A DNA stretch of 64,000 nucleotides from Apophysomyces variabilis (GCA_002749535.1 MZZL01000392.1:191229-255228), one strand, 5' to 3'. Counted from the stretch's first letter, positions 35,276 through 47,617 are shown. Numbers and translations are program-made. Notes: generated by a model from the letters alone, not told the origin.

Positions 35276-36733
35276 TTAAGCAGAGTGAAGAGTTTCCAAG
35301 ACTAAAACAAACAAAAACAATAGATCAAAGTTAGCCAATTGAACTGGAAACAACAGCAACATCTAGAAACTTACACTTCTTAGAGGCAGCAGTGCTGACA
35401 CCCTTCTTCTTGGGCTGGGCCTTAGCAACCTTGCCAGACTTGCGCTTCTCAGCAGCAATGATCTCAGCACGGCGGAGAACCTGAGCATAGGGGTTCAAGC
35501 GGTTCATGACACCCTGGTTGCGGAGAGGGTTCTTCTTCTGGGTGAAGGGACGCTTCTCGTGCTTGGGACCAGCAGGGCGGACGACGGACTGAACTTCATC
35601 GGAGTTGATGAGACGAGTGACATCGGGGTTGGTCATGATGTGAGCAGGCAAGACGTAGTCCTTCTTCAAGGTGGCGGGAGTCTCATAGGTACCATAGAGC
35701 TCATCCAACAAAGCAAAGGCGCTCTGGGTCCAGATGATGAAACGGCCAAGGTGGCCACCAGGAGCGAGCTGCAACAAGTTCAAGCGACGAACGTTGACAA
35801 TCTCGACACCAGGCAAGTTGCGGAAAGCCTTGACAAGACCGTTGTCCTCGTTGTAGATAACGAGAGGACCACGGCGCTGACGGTGGCGGCGGTTTCTCAT
35901 CTTACCCTTACCAGCACGAAGCTTGCGAGAATTGGAAACCTTGACGACATCGGCATAAGCGTTGATGGCCTTCAACAAAGCAACGGCATCCTTGGTCTTG
36001 GACAAGGTCTCGACACCGTCAGCAACGACAAGAGGAACTTCCTCGATCTTCTCGACACGGTGACCACGGGCCATGACCAAGGAAGGAAGAGCAGAAGCAG
36101 CCAAAGCAGAGGCAGTGGCAAAACGCTTCTGGTTCAAGTTGGTCTTGACATGCCACTTGCGCCAGGTCTACATAATAAAATAAAAAAGGCCAAATAACAT
36201 TAATTACTTCTTCGACCTCCAAAAATTCGCAGTCCCCATAGCAAACGTTCACCAAAGAACCTCTTCAGGAAGCCCATCACAGCCCATTGCACCCCATTTT
36301 GAACACATCCTGCTCTATTGAACACCATTTGAAAAAGTACAAACCTTGGTAGGTGCAAACATACGTCCACCTCTGCACATGTTGCCAAAAGCAGCCTGAC
36401 CAGCACGGTGGGTACCAGAGCCATTGACACGAGGAATACGGGCAACAGCACGACCAGTACCCCAGGATTCAGCGGAGGTCTGTTCACCAGCCTTAGCAGA
36501 GACGGCGTAGGCCTGACGCTTGTTCTTGGCCATGTTGGTGTGGACAAAGTTGACAATGTCGGGACGAATGGGGGCCTTCAAGACGGCGGGAAGGGGCACG
36601 GTGGCGTTGGAAGCCTTGCCGTTCTCGGCGTAAACGTTAATGACGGGTCTGGCGGCCGCGGACTAGATAATCGGTAAGTATCATCCTGTATATCGATTCA
36701 TCCATATCCTATGGATGGATGTAACCGTACCAT
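35276..36733 (-). CDS. RPL4: Large-subunit ribosomal protein L4 (uL4)
   Basis: Exons 36733-36731 (only the ATG), 36662-36345, 36167-35375 and 35301-35276 give 379 aa. The protein matches eukaryotic uL4 throughout: [12 protein letters not shown] at the start, [29 protein letters not shown] (read across shorter blocks), the internal loop that lines the peptide exit tunnel ([17 protein letters not shown]), then [23 protein letters not shown] and [12 protein letters not shown]. The C-terminal extension is Lys-rich. An intron directly after the initiator codon is frequent in fungal ribosomal-protein genes. The last exon codes for only FLETLHSA; without it the frame would run through the GTAAGT donor into an unrelated short tail. 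Strong preference for C-ending and CTT/AAG codons fits high expression. Confidence 0.96.
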
Positions 36734-37113
36734 CTTGACTATTCAGATGGAGAAAGAGAAGGAAGCTTAGCTGCAGAACCGAGAATAGACAATGAGTTGA
36801 ATTTCTAATCTAATGTCCGCCCGAACGGGCCGGACTTCAAGTGCAGCAATAGCAGAAAATGTTTTGCGCTTACGCCTTTTTGAAAAAAAAAAAATATACA
36901 CACATGTACCATAGCTTTATACGCTTATAAATTAGTAACCTTTTTGGCAACGATTTAGAGTACATTTAATCTAAGCTTCCCTATAAAAGTGCGTGTATAA
37001 CTAACTGCGTGTTCATTCAATCAAACAGTTACCTGGTTGAAGCTATAGACATCTTTCTTTATTTGAACTCTTTTGTGCGCTTCTTATTGGCCTCTATCGC
37101 CTCTGTCCACTGC
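36734..37113. promoter_or_regulatory. RPL4 upstream region
   Basis: 380 bp upstream of the RPL4 start (gene on the minus strand), containing an A-run at 36881-36893. No recognised element was found. Confidence 0.35.
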
Positions 37114-37375
37114 TCAAAATGCTCGTCCGAAATTTGGAAATTGTAGTGCTTCATAAAGGTAGTCTTTAACCATCTTTAATACTTCTTCTCTCGACAGATC
37201 TTTCTCCGAAAGATGTTCCTTATTTACATGTGCTAGACAAAGTTGTCTTGTTTGGTAGTTTTTGGTACACTGTGGTACCGAACAGAGGGATCGGTCGTCT
37301 GTATGCTGTTGTTCCGGATTGTATATTCTTTTAAATAATGCGGTTCTGGTATGTATTCCGTTATGGTAAAACCCC
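37114..37375 (-). pseudogene. C2H2-type zinc-finger fragment or terminal exon
   Basis: An open frame of about 87 codons ending in NFGRAF-stop contains one C-x4-C-x12-H-x4-H motif (CSVPQC...HVNKEH), a plausible C2H2-like finger. A charged helix-like segment follows (LSREEVLKMVKDYLYEAL). The frame has no ATG of its own near the start. A splice-acceptor-like TTAAG lies at 37380-37376 with a branch-like CTAAC upstream, so this may be the last exon of a gene whose first exon I could not find, or an eroded remnant. Function unknown. Confidence 0.35.
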
Positions 37376-40300
37376 CTTAATTTCAATGCATTGGTTAGAG
37401 TCCACTGATTGAAACTATGTGGAGGATGAAATCAATGAAGAAGTGCAACAGCTTGCATCAGCGTAGAAAACACTTCAACTTATCACGCATTAGCTAGTCA
37501 TTAATCAGTCACCTATTCACACCTCACCATGAGTTGCAAGCTGAGTATTCCAGCTACAGTCCTTACTGCAATACTAAACAAAAAATGTGTAACTGCTTGA
37601 GTTTATTAAGCAATAGACTGTATTATTGATACTACTTTAGTACAATCTAATACAAAATTTTCTGTTAAAGAAGAGCTCGATTCTATTTCGACCTATGATA
37701 GACATTGAATTTTGAAAATTAGCGAGGCGTTGAAAATTCTTGATAATTGTTTTTTTTTTTTTGGGAAACTCAAAATGGTTGAAAATAGGCAAGAGTTGAA
37801 ATTAATGAAGTTTGAAATTAAGAAGGGCTTATTGTAGATGTTACATACTGGTGCTTCGATCAGGTGGAAGACGAATATGCTATAACGAGATATAATCCTA
37901 TGCCACATAGGCCATCATAAGTCCTATTTTTCTACTTTACAAGCGAACTTGCAATTCCAGGGCATATTGACTGGTACCCGCGTGCGTGTTTTATCCGGGG
38001 CAGCACGGGGTTGTATACAATAAATAAGCGGCAATGCTAGCCGGTTTAAATGAATGCCGGCAAAAGGGTTGAATAGTAAAAAAAAAATTCTTAATCAATA
38101 AACTGCTTGCTTCAGCTACACAGTATTTGTCACTTACAGGCATCATAAACCCGCCTAAGATATTATTGGCACCTTAATTGGAGAATAATGATGGGCTCAC
38201 TTTAAGACCTGGCAGAAAAGGCTGAGAGGTCAAAAAAAAAAAAAAGATAATGACCTCCCGCCTTGGCATCATTTCCTATTCCAAATGAGTCAGTAATGAT
38301 TGCATTGAGAAAATTTTGATACTTATCGGTTTAAATATAGATATTGAAGTAGGGAAGAGTGGAGACAATCAATGAATCCCTTATGTCATTGATATTATGT
38401 ACATTCAGCAAGGAAAGGAATACGCATAAAAATGATCCCATCAATGACAAAAGACGTACATGAAAAATCAGAAAGCCAACAGTGGTCGCGTGCTGTAAAA
38501 CAACCGCATCGTCAGTATGGAATCATGAAATAATATTATCAATTAAACACTTACAGACATCATACTCCATCCAGGGTGAACACACTCCTTTCGGAGACGC
38601 TGATGCTCAACGGGACGAGCCGTTGAGGGAAGCACAGAAAACCAAAACAGCAAATTCAAAGAAGGCAAAGGACTTCCTCTAGTTTATCGGTAGCAGAAAT
38701 CTGTGGTACAGAGTTAATCTATGTTCAAATGTAAATGGAAGTACTTGACCTGAGGGGAAAATGTATAATCGAGGAAGAAAAATTTCCACATTCTTTATAA
38801 ACGACAACATGACCATAACTTCTTTTTTCAAGGCCCAACCGATGTTGTCAATGCCAAAAAAAAAAAAAAGCGGTATGAATGGGAGAACAATAAAAGTCAC
38901 TCAGCAGATATGATTGTTTTGTATCTGAATTCATACTATCACCATGGATTTGCGGACCTCGTACTTGTCTTTGTGCCTCAACAGCCCTTGCTCAATCTGT
39001 AAAGAAGTCTAATAAGTAATAGCTCCTATTTGGCATTATAATTTACTATGAATGCAAAAAAGCGTAATATTCCTCGACGGGATCTGTTGGGCAATGACGA
39101 AGTTGAACACTTCGGAGACGGAAAAGCAAAATCATCGTTATACGTCTGGATGTTGGTACTGAATGCTTTCCATCTTCAGTAACCGCAATGAGCAGTTAAC
39201 TTGAAGATTGTGGGGTGGTCATAAAAGAATTAATTTATTTAATTCTGCAGACAACAAGGGGTGAAGACAGAATTATTTGGTATAGATTCTATAGGATTTT
39301 TCAGTAATTGCATGATGGCAAGGTATGTCAATGCTCACTGCTCTCATGTTCATGCATATTGAGGTGGAAGAAGAGGAATCTTCCGGACACATTTAACGTA
39401 CATACAAAACAGAAGAGGGTATATCAACTAAAGAAGAGATATCCTTAGTTCTATATGAGAATGAACACTATCATCCTGTTTGGCATCTTCGACTTGAGGA
39501 GAAGTAATCCAAATGACAGGCAGTTAGTAAAATGCACGAAGGTGATTTTGGGACATCATTCACTGGGTTCACCGCAAACAATGGTCTGTTGAGGCGAGAA
39601 TGAGTTATTCCATGCACTATGAACAACATCAGGTATTGTAATAACATGATGTTTGCTATGGTGGACAAAAGATTGCTATAGCAAAAGGAAAACTAAATAG
39701 TATTGTAACACATGCAATGCGGCAGGTTTGTAGTGTTAGAGTTGCCTTCTATAGAATTTACGGTTTGTTCTGATTTGTATAATAGATTTGCCATGATATG
39801 ACCATCTTGACATATGACATATGTAGAAAACGCATTGGCCAATCAATGATGATAGGACTGCAGTCGGGTCATCCAAGCACTGCTTCTCCATTTCTTCCCT
39901 TTTTCTTTTCCGGTCTTCACATTTTCTTTTGTTGTTTGGTTTGCTAGAGCCCTCCTTTTCCACTGGATACTGTGAAATATACTTGCAGTGTTCGGCGTAA
40001 GCGAAAAATCGAAGTGTTGCGGATCATAATCGTACATAGCTTTAAAGACTTGAAACTAGTCTACGAATTTACCTTGGGCACTCCCCTAGGGCACCTCTCC
40101 CCAATTATTTGAGCGCCGTTATATAAAATAAACCCCGTTTGATACTCGGGCCAGTAAGAATATTCAAGAGAAAAGTGGAGGGATAAACCACAGTTGCATT
40201 CTTGACACCTATTGTACATACATTTTATGTGGATAGCAAGCATTGAAACGATTGCGTCTCTTAACATCTAACCGATTGTTTGATATAGATGTGGAGTAAT

Positions 40301-40668
40301 GACGTGTAGGCTTCAAATGCCCTGCCGCAGGCCAACAGCCCAGGAGATTAAGCTTTTGTGTTGCTCACCGACGCCTTTAAGTACAGTTGTGCACCAAACA
40401 ATTCGTTCTTTTAGTTCTATTAAGTTGTTAGATGAATAAATCAATGCAATTCAACCTCTTTTAGCAGGATTTTACCCTATTCAACAATTAGACGACAATA
40501 CGCTCTCTCTCTCTCTCTTTTCTTTTTGTCTCGGGACAGCTGTGCTGATCACATGCGATCCGGGCGAGGCAGAAAGCTAACCCGAGAAGTCGGTTCTCGA
40601 ATCATGTCCGCATAACTTACCCAATCGGCAGCAGGGCTTGGCATCTTCAGGGATCATTGTTCTGTTCA
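37376..40668. other. Gene-poor region with eroded coding scraps
   Basis: About 3.3 kb with no supported gene. On the minus strand, short open frames at 40267-40061 (with a CQEC cysteine pair), at about 40020-39736 (FFAYAEHCKYISQYP, then a Lys/Arg-rich stretch) and 39668-39471 look coding-like but cannot be joined into one frame. A CT run lies at 40502-40518. Confidence 0.4.
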
Positions 40669-42621
40669 ATGTCGTCGCCAAAATCCACTGCCGAGTTAAG
40701 CGAACTGGCCACAATTCAGGTGGATCCGAGGACAAACATTCGACTTTATTTCCGATCGGCCGATGCCTTGATTAAGCAAGCTCGGGTGTACAAAGCCGAA
40801 GGTGATTTCCAACATGCTTACGTGTTCTACATGAAGTACACCAAGTGAGTGGGGTCGGAAAGGGAACCAAATGCGTTGCACCGAACAATGTATCTTTAAC
40901 TTCTTATATAGTCTCGGAATAAGCGAGCTTCCCAAACATGTTAGCTACAAAAGTAGCGAGAATAAGGAATCCATCAAGAGGATGAAAGAGGTAAGAAACA
41001 AAGAAAAAAAAGACTTATCGAACTCGCTCAGGGAACTACAAGCTATCCGAGCGTATATCCTTAAGAATTCAAAGTGGATGACCATTCCGATTTTGTTATT
41101 TTATAGACTTGCTTAGAAGCACTCGATGCATTGGAACAAATGAAACCGATTATAAACCAGCGGTACCAGAAGTATGTCGAAGGTTTACGTGCGGAAGAAG
41201 AGGCTAAGGAGGCGGCTATTGCAGAACAACACGCAAAACAATTGAGAGGGCTACAGGATAAAGCATCCCAACTTGATGTGAGTAAAGAATGGTCTTTACA
41301 AGATGCTCTCAAAGGGGTAGCTGGTGTTGGCTATGATGCCAACTACTCGTAGGTTTCATTGGCAAGCCTGAGATATGAGGCTAAAATACATTAAATCGTA
41401 GGATAAAATCGACAGACGAGAATTTGCAGACGAATTACCCTGCCACGAATTTCCAAAACCTCAGCGATGGGTAAGCTTTTAATCAATCCAACTGAAGTAT
41501 CTTTGTGTTGATCTATGAATTAGGTATCAGTATACGGCCGCTCGTATAGAGAAACCGGTCTCTTCAATACCACCCTTACTTCCACCAAAGCCCTTATTGG
41601 ACCAAAGGCAACCTCACCGAGATGCCGCTCCAGCAATCGTTCCACCATTACCTCCCAAACCGCTGGCCGAGGCAGTTGCCCCTCCACTTCTTCCTCCAAA
41701 ATTACCACTAGAAAAAGTAGATACCGCTTTGGAAACTGGCCCATTGAGCACAGGTAAGGTTAAGTTGATTTTCCGAGTCTCCGATATTCATTGCGCTCCA
41801 TGTGTGATTAGCTACTACCGAAAGGGGCGAACCTCTGAGAATTCTCAATGTTCCAAAATCACTTCAAAACGTGTTTCTGGAGATAGCTCAACCTAATACG
41901 CAAAGGAACATTGAGACATGTGGCATCCTTGCAGGAAAGCTGGTAAGGCTCCAAAGTTTCTTTTGTCTGGTAGCGGCTAACTGTAAGAGTTGATAGCGCA
42001 ATAATATCTTAACTGTTACCACTTTGATCATACCAAAGCAAACAGGCACCTCCGACACTTGCACCACCGAAAACGAAGAAGAACTCTTTGAATTTCAGGA
42101 TAAACACGATTTGCTGACCTTTGGTTGGATTCACGTAAGTCAAATAGATTTTTTGTTTTTTACTTGGTAAAATGGACAATGCACTCATTGCCCATCTTAG
42201 ACACATCCTACTCAATCCTGTTTTCTAAGCTCAGTCGACTTACACACTCATTGTTCATACCAATTAATGCTCCCAGAGGCAATTGCAATTGTGTGTGCTC
42301 CAAAGCACAAGCCAGAGTAAGTTATATATACACACAGAGGGTTGTGTATGCAAAAATAGAAGGATGATTCATCTAATATAATGTTTGACAGCTTTGGCAT
42401 TTTCCGCATGACGGATCCTCCGGGACTGGATATCATCAGCACCTGTAAGGCGGAACGCGCTTTTCATCCCCATCCTGATTTACCTATATATACTGTAAGC
42501 GTCTTAGTTACTTCTTTAACATTGTTGTTTTAAACTTGTTGATCACATTCTATAGGATACAAACGATGGGCATGTCCATTTGAAGGACTATAGCATTAAG
42601 ATCGAGGACCTGCGCGCATAA
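40669..42621 (+). CDS. sst2: AMSH/Sst2-type JAMM deubiquitinase (449 aa)
   Basis: Ten exons (40669-40844, 40912-40990, 41107-41348, 41402-41470, 41524-41753, 41812-41942, 41997-42134, 42201-42316, 42392-42494, 42556-42621) join in phase. Residues about 20-120 form a USP8/AMSH-type N-terminal helical domain ([29 protein letters not shown]). A Pro-rich linker (PPLLPPKP repeats) may bind SH3 domains. The C-terminal MPN+ domain is intact: [10 protein letters not shown] supplies the glutamate, and H355-T-H357 with D368 (HTHP...SSVD) completes the JAMM zinc site. The two AMSH insertions around [15 protein letters not shown] and [14 protein letters not shown] are present. Known role: a zinc metalloprotease specific for Lys63-linked ubiquitin chains at endosomes, working with ESCRT. 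All active-site residues are present, so the enzyme is probably active. Confidence 0.95.
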
Positions 42622-43072
42622 CCTCTCTAAAGAAAACATGAATGTAAACTCTCCAGGACAATGCTAGTAAACCTAGCTTGTCCATGTATATGCTGTGGAC
42701 TTATTGAGCCTAAACAATTATGTATACATCTCTCTCTTTCTGTTTAGAAGGGCGAATTAGGTCCATTGATAGATCTTTCCCTTGTATTGTTAATTAGATT
42801 ATAAGTATCAAGCATAGTATATCTCTTTGTCTTGACATTAATATCTGATCCGATATCCGCACATGGGCTATTTACTTTGTTTTTCTATTTGTCTGGGCGT
42901 TTCGATTTTTTTTTATTTGCGGACTGGGGATTCAAAGTTTTTGCGGAATCCAAAGAATACTTTTGCATGATTGGATGAAAATACTTGCGGTCAGACTACC
43001 CTTCTTTGCGTAAAGTCGTGTCTATGTTCACAATCACCGAGATGGTTTATTTCAAACCACAGCAAGACGAGT
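42622..43072. other. Intergenic region, AMSH gene to transposase remnant
   Basis: 451 bp, AT-rich, containing the AMSH 3' end. From about 42900 the sequence may belong to the transposon. TTGCGGA occurs twice about 30 bp apart (42918 and 42940), but I could not define terminal repeats. Confidence 0.35.
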
Positions 43073-43438
43073 TTATTTAAAGAAGTGGTTCTCTATTTTT
43101 TCATCTAACGAAAAAGCTCTCAGATTGTCGATCCATCTTTGACAGTCTAGGCGCTTTACTTTTCGCGCTGCTTGAACAATACGCTCTTGAAGGTGATTGT
43201 CAACTTGTAAGGACTCTATTCTTACCCCAGCTTTCACTTTGGCCCAAAACTCTTCTATTGGGTAGAGGAAGGGAGAGTAGAGAGGAAGAGAGAGGCATTT
43301 GTATCCTCTTTCTTCGACCAACTGCTTAACCTTGACTGGTGTATCGATGGGTGCATTATCCATGACAAGATAATAACCGTTCATTCCGTGGCGATCCAAT
43401 ATTTTGTGATTGCCTAATAGACAAAGTTTAAGATACAA
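43073..43438 (-). mobile_element. IS630/mariner-like DDE transposase, C-terminal remnant
   Basis: About 121 codons carry the last two thirds of a DDE_3-type catalytic domain: YYLVMDNAPID (second catalytic Asp in DNAP), then RGYKCLSLPLYSPFLYPIEEFWAKVK (in shorter blocks YSPFLYPIE and EFWAKVK; the Glu of IEEFW is the third acidic residue). The N-terminal helix-turn-helix and the first Asp are missing. Upstream (43439-43700) I see no continuing frame, so the copy is truncated or frameshifted. A canonical copy has DNAPIH and YSPxLNPIE; here H is D and N is Y, further signs of decay. Terminal inverted repeats were not identified. Such elements are common in Mucoromycota genomes. Confidence 0.8.
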
Positions 43439-44139
43439 TAGAAGGAAAAAAAACCATAACTACATGCAGGGGATATTAAACTAGAACGTAAGGCAATACA
43501 ATTGAGCAGAACGGGCACTGGATACCATTGCCCTGACAGCTTCTGATGCCATAACTGACAGAAACGGATATGATATCATCAATGACGTACAGAAAAGAAA
43601 CGAAAAGGGTTTATTTCCTCTACAGATGGTCCACACCTTCTATCAGACTGAATCCATTTCTACTCTTGGGAGAACTGTTGTCTTATCTCTGAATTCTTGT
43701 CATCCATAAGACATCCATCGATTTCTTATCCATGACTGTGATTTTTTGGTTTCAGTGTCCCGAGCAATATAAACGCGAAGGACAACACCTTTTCTGCTCC
43801 TTGGCTCTGTTATCCAAAACATCGCCGGTATGTACTTCACATTGATTATATGTACAGAGTGACTGATATCCCTTTCTTGTATCCTTTAGCCTGCATGACC
43901 TCTGTCCCGAACCACCTTGGTTGTGTGAGTAAGTTCCCTGCACTCCACGTGGTAAGTGAAAAAGAAATGTTATCTGTTTATGCATAGTGTCATTCATTAT
44001 CTTCTGCTTCCAAGTCCTCGTCAGGTGTTGCATCGCTTCAAGTCCTCTACAGTGCGTTACCTTCAACCGGCCGCTCATGGAAGCCGTGCCTCTCTCTCGC
44101 CCCTACCTTTGGGTAGGATTACCCTTCGGGGGGTAAAGT
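43439..44139. other. Probable mobile-element debris left of the gap
   Basis: About 700 bp with short open frames and no recognised domain. The last 40 bp can fold into two small hairpins: CCTACC/GGTAGG (44102-44117) and TTACCC/GGGTAA (44119-44136), directly before an A-run. Confidence 0.35.
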
Positions 44140-44155
44140 AAAAAAAAAAAAAAAA

Positions 44156-44637
44156 NNNNNNNNNNNNNNNNNNNNNNNNNNNNNNNNNNNNNNNNNNNNN
44201 NNNNNNNNNNNNNNNNNNNNNNNNNNNNNNNNNNNNNNNNNNNNNNNNNNNNNNNNNNNNNNNNNNNNNNNNNNNNNNNNNNNNNNNNNNNNNNNNNNNN
44301 NNNNNNNNNNNNNNNNNNNNNNNNNNNNNNNNNNNNNNNNNNNNNNNNNNNNNNNNNNNNNNNNNNNNNNNNNNNNNNNNNNNNNNNNNNNNNNNNNNNN
44401 NNNNNNNNNNNNNNNNNNNNNNNNNNNNNNNNNNNNNNNNNNNNNNNNNNNNNNNNNNNNNNNNNNNNNNNNNNNNNNNNNNNNNNNNNNNNNNNNNNNN
44501 NNNNNNNNNNNNNNNNNNNNNNNNNNNNNNNNNNNNNNNNNNNNNNNNNNNNNNNNNNNNNNNNNNNNNNNNNNNNNNNNNNNNNNNNNNNNNNNNNNNN
44601 NNNNNNNNNNNNNNNNNNNNNNNNNNNNNNNNNNNNN
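44156..44637. other. Assembly gap (482 N)
   Basis: A run of 482 undetermined bases, flanked by A16 on the left (44140-44155) and A15 on the right (44638-44652). Assembly probably failed in or beside a poly(A)-bearing repeat. The content and true length are unknown. Confidence 0.98.
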
Positions 44638-44652
44638 AAAAAAAAAAAAAAA

Positions 44653-45328
44653 GGCGTCAAGCTATCCTTCCATTTACTAACCATGAACATTCTTTCATGC
44701 TGCTCGAATGAATTTTGTGTCCACGGAAGGACCAAGTTGAGGTAAGTAAAATATATTTCCCGCATAATCCATTTACTAATGACACATATTTATATCCCTT
44801 TTAGCGCAAACTTGATCCTTGCATGGACGCAAAAATTATTTAGAGTAGCGTAAAGAAATGTTCAATAAACAGTATCTAATGTGAAATACAGGTTGTGAAG
44901 CCGGGACAAATGATGATTGTTTGCGGCCGACTTCTCTACGTTGACTCCGACAGTTTTAACTTTGCAGGGCATGGTTGTCACAGAAATCGGGAGATGAACT
45001 TTATTACGACAGGGAAAAGGCTTGAGCGTGTGTAAGTTCCTTTTGCTACAATGACCGAAACGCATGGTAAATTTTTAGGCAGTTGAATAACAACGCACAT
45101 CGAAATGGAAGTATTTAGTAGTACAATCAATGAAGAATGCAATGACATGTGATTACTGTGATAAGGAAGGTAATATTTTACGTTAAAGTTATCGGATCAT
45201 CCTTTAATTAAGTATGCGAAGACAGTAACCTCAATATCATGCTCAATAAAGGACAAATGGTGTTTCTTTTAAGTTAACGGCAGATACATGTACAATCCTC
45301 AAGCCTTTTTGATTCTCGGACTTCTATC
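44653..45328. other. Intergenic region right of the gap
   Basis: 676 bp without a supported gene, containing the 3' side of the MnmE gene. A 67-codon minus-strand frame at 44862-45065 shows no recognised domain. Confidence 0.35.
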
Positions 45329-47460
45329 TTATTTTCCTATACAAAATTGTCCAAACAAAACATCTAAAACGTCTTCTACATCCACTCGACCAGTGATTCT
45401 ACCCAAAGCATTAGCCGCTTGTCTCAGCTCTTCCGCTGACAAGACGACATCTTCCATCGGCATCTCTGAATCCAAAAAGCCAAATGAGCCTATCACAGTA
45501 ATGGTTATGATGATATTCTTACCTAAGTACGCATCCAAACTTGCCACGCAATCTTCAAGATGTTGACGGTGACGAGCCTGCGTGATCAATACAGGGCTTG
45601 CAATTGATGCATCAAACCTGCCAGATCGGGGTCAAAGACGTGCACTCCCTCGCTTCCGCAAGCGAGGAATTCATTTACCTTGCTTTTAAGATGCCAACCA
45701 TATCTTGCAAAAAGTTATCCACACCTTGACCTGTTTTACAGCTCATTGACCATACTTTCCGCGCGCTTGTTAGGCGTTGGATCGTATTAACAAGGTCTGA
45801 GGTATCGACTCCTTCTATCATATCCTGCTTATTAAGGATTACGAACGTGTCTTCATCAATGACATCGCGCACTATCTTGTCAATGCGAACACCATCTGGT
45901 TCAAAGTGAAGTTGTCCCAGAGACAGCAAGCATATTTTGATATCAGAGGTTTGCAATCTAATCCAATCGACTAAGTGATCACTTGCTGCATGACTGGAGA
46001 ACTACGGCGTTTTCTTTTTCTTTTCTGTCTTTTACCTTGACTTTGCTCGCTTTACTCCTTCCATCTCTATTACATCCTCTGATTCTCTTAATCCAGCTGT
46101 GTCACTCACTATGATGGGGTATCCGCCAAGATTAAGTGTGACCTCGACAACATCACGAGTGGTTCCAGGAATATCCGAGACAATGGCCGCTTCTCTTTTT
46201 GCTGGAAACCAAAAATATACCTTATAAACAAAAGGATCGATAGCAAATAATTTGTAGCATAAAAAATCCTTACCGAGTCTGTTTAAAAGGGTGCTCTTTC
46301 CCGCATTCGGTGGACCTACAATGGCGACTTGAATACCACTACGAATAATCTCTCCCACATGGCTATCATCCAGATGATGCCGAACGGAATCACGTAGTTG
46401 TAAGATGTCCTTTGCCACTAGAGTAAAAACGAGAAACAATTATCTCCATGTTCTACCATTTTTCCCCTTTTTTACCTTGTTCAAGCACACCATCCTCAAT
46501 CTGCTCGTCCTCTCCAAAGTCGATCACAGCTTCTGTATGAGCCATGCACGAAATGATTTGTTCTCGCCATCTTTCATATGGAACTCTAAGTCCTCCCTAA
46601 CCACAGTTTTAGATCCGACTAGACTTCCATTGCACTGTCCATTTCATCAAACCTACTTCTGCTTGCCGTAGTGCTAACCGCCTTTGCACTTCTGTTTCCG
46701 CATTTAATAAATCAGCTAGACCTTCCAGTTCGGTAAGATCTAATTTATCATTGTAAAACGCTCTAGCATAGACGTAAGCCCATCCTTGTCAAGTTTTCTC
46801 GGCAGAGTCATATTGCATAGTTTACCTTCGGGCAAATTCGCCTTGTTCCGCCATCCGAAAGTTCTCAATGCACTTCAATGCATCCAAAACACTTCTTACA
46901 ACGGCATTGCCTCCATGGATATGCAATTCCACAGTATCCTCGCCTGTGAAACTGTACGGACCTAGGGTTGCTTACCGTTTAGGACTCGAAAGACGAAGGA
47001 AAAATAAAACCTTGTACCTGGAAACCATAGTAAAAGACCACGATCCAATACTTCGCCAGTGATTGGATGTTTGATTCGTCGAAAATAAGCTTTTCGAGCC
47101 TCGGCTATTCTGAGACCTGTCATCCGCCGTACGACCTGAATAACAGGTGAGCTTTTCCCTTCTTTTTTTTTTTTTCTTTTATCCGTTGCAAGAGTCCAAC
47201 CCATGTACCTCTTGCGCATTATCTCCGGAGATGCGAATGACAGCGACACCTGCTTTACCAGGCGAAGTGGACAGGGCATAAATGGTCTGAGCAGGAGTAT
47301 GACTGGATCGTTGTGGTCGCGCATGCCAAATCGGACGTCGGATCGCAACAGGAGGCTTTTTCCACAGTGGTTGGTATGGAATGGCATGGATTGGCCGGGA
47401 CATGGAAAGCCATGAACGAGAAAGTTGCAGGCATAGGGCCCTTGTCGAACGCCATGCCAT
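45329..47460 (-). CDS. MSS1: Mitochondrial tRNA-modification GTPase MnmE/Mss1
   Basis: Ten exons (47460-47209, 47135-47018, 46961-46826, 46762-46657, 46596-46476, 46417-46274, 46201-46036, 45957-45679, 45596-45523, 45465-45329) give 510 aa. The N-terminus ([17 protein letters not shown]) is basic and acid-free, as in mitochondrial presequences. The folate-binding domain begins at [21 protein letters not shown]. The G domain has GPPNAGKST (about 280-288), DIPGTTRD (302-309), DTAG (326-329) and NKQD. The C-terminal helical domain ends in FCIGK, with the invariant catalytic-side cysteine. Known role: with MnmG/Mto1 it installs the 5-carboxymethylaminomethyl-type modification at wobble uridine of mitochondrial tRNAs. 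All motifs are intact. It is divergent from the EngB-like gene 157 bp away. Confidence 0.96.
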
Positions 47461-47617
47461 GACGGTAGTTGAACCGTTCGCTTTTTTTTTTCTTTTTCTT
47501 TTTCAAGGACCTGGCCAGAGCGCTCAATGTTCATTCTCTTTAATTTCATTGTCCGATGCAATAGCAGTTAAGATTTTCTCCTCGTTCGCCATTGACCTCG
47601 GTCACTTCTTCGATCCA
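47461..47617. promoter_or_regulatory. 157-bp divergent promoter region, MSS1 / EngB-like
   Basis: The whole space between the two start codons. It contains a T-rich tract at 47481-47503 and no recognisable TATA box. The EngB frame is open through this region and upstream, so alternative in-frame upstream ATGs exist (one at 47459 overlaps the MSS1 start codon). Confidence 0.7.

Noticed and set aside
43752..44078. 108-codon minus-strand frame near the gap
   Set aside because: Not recognisable as the missing transposase N-terminus; no helix-turn-helix or DDE motif.
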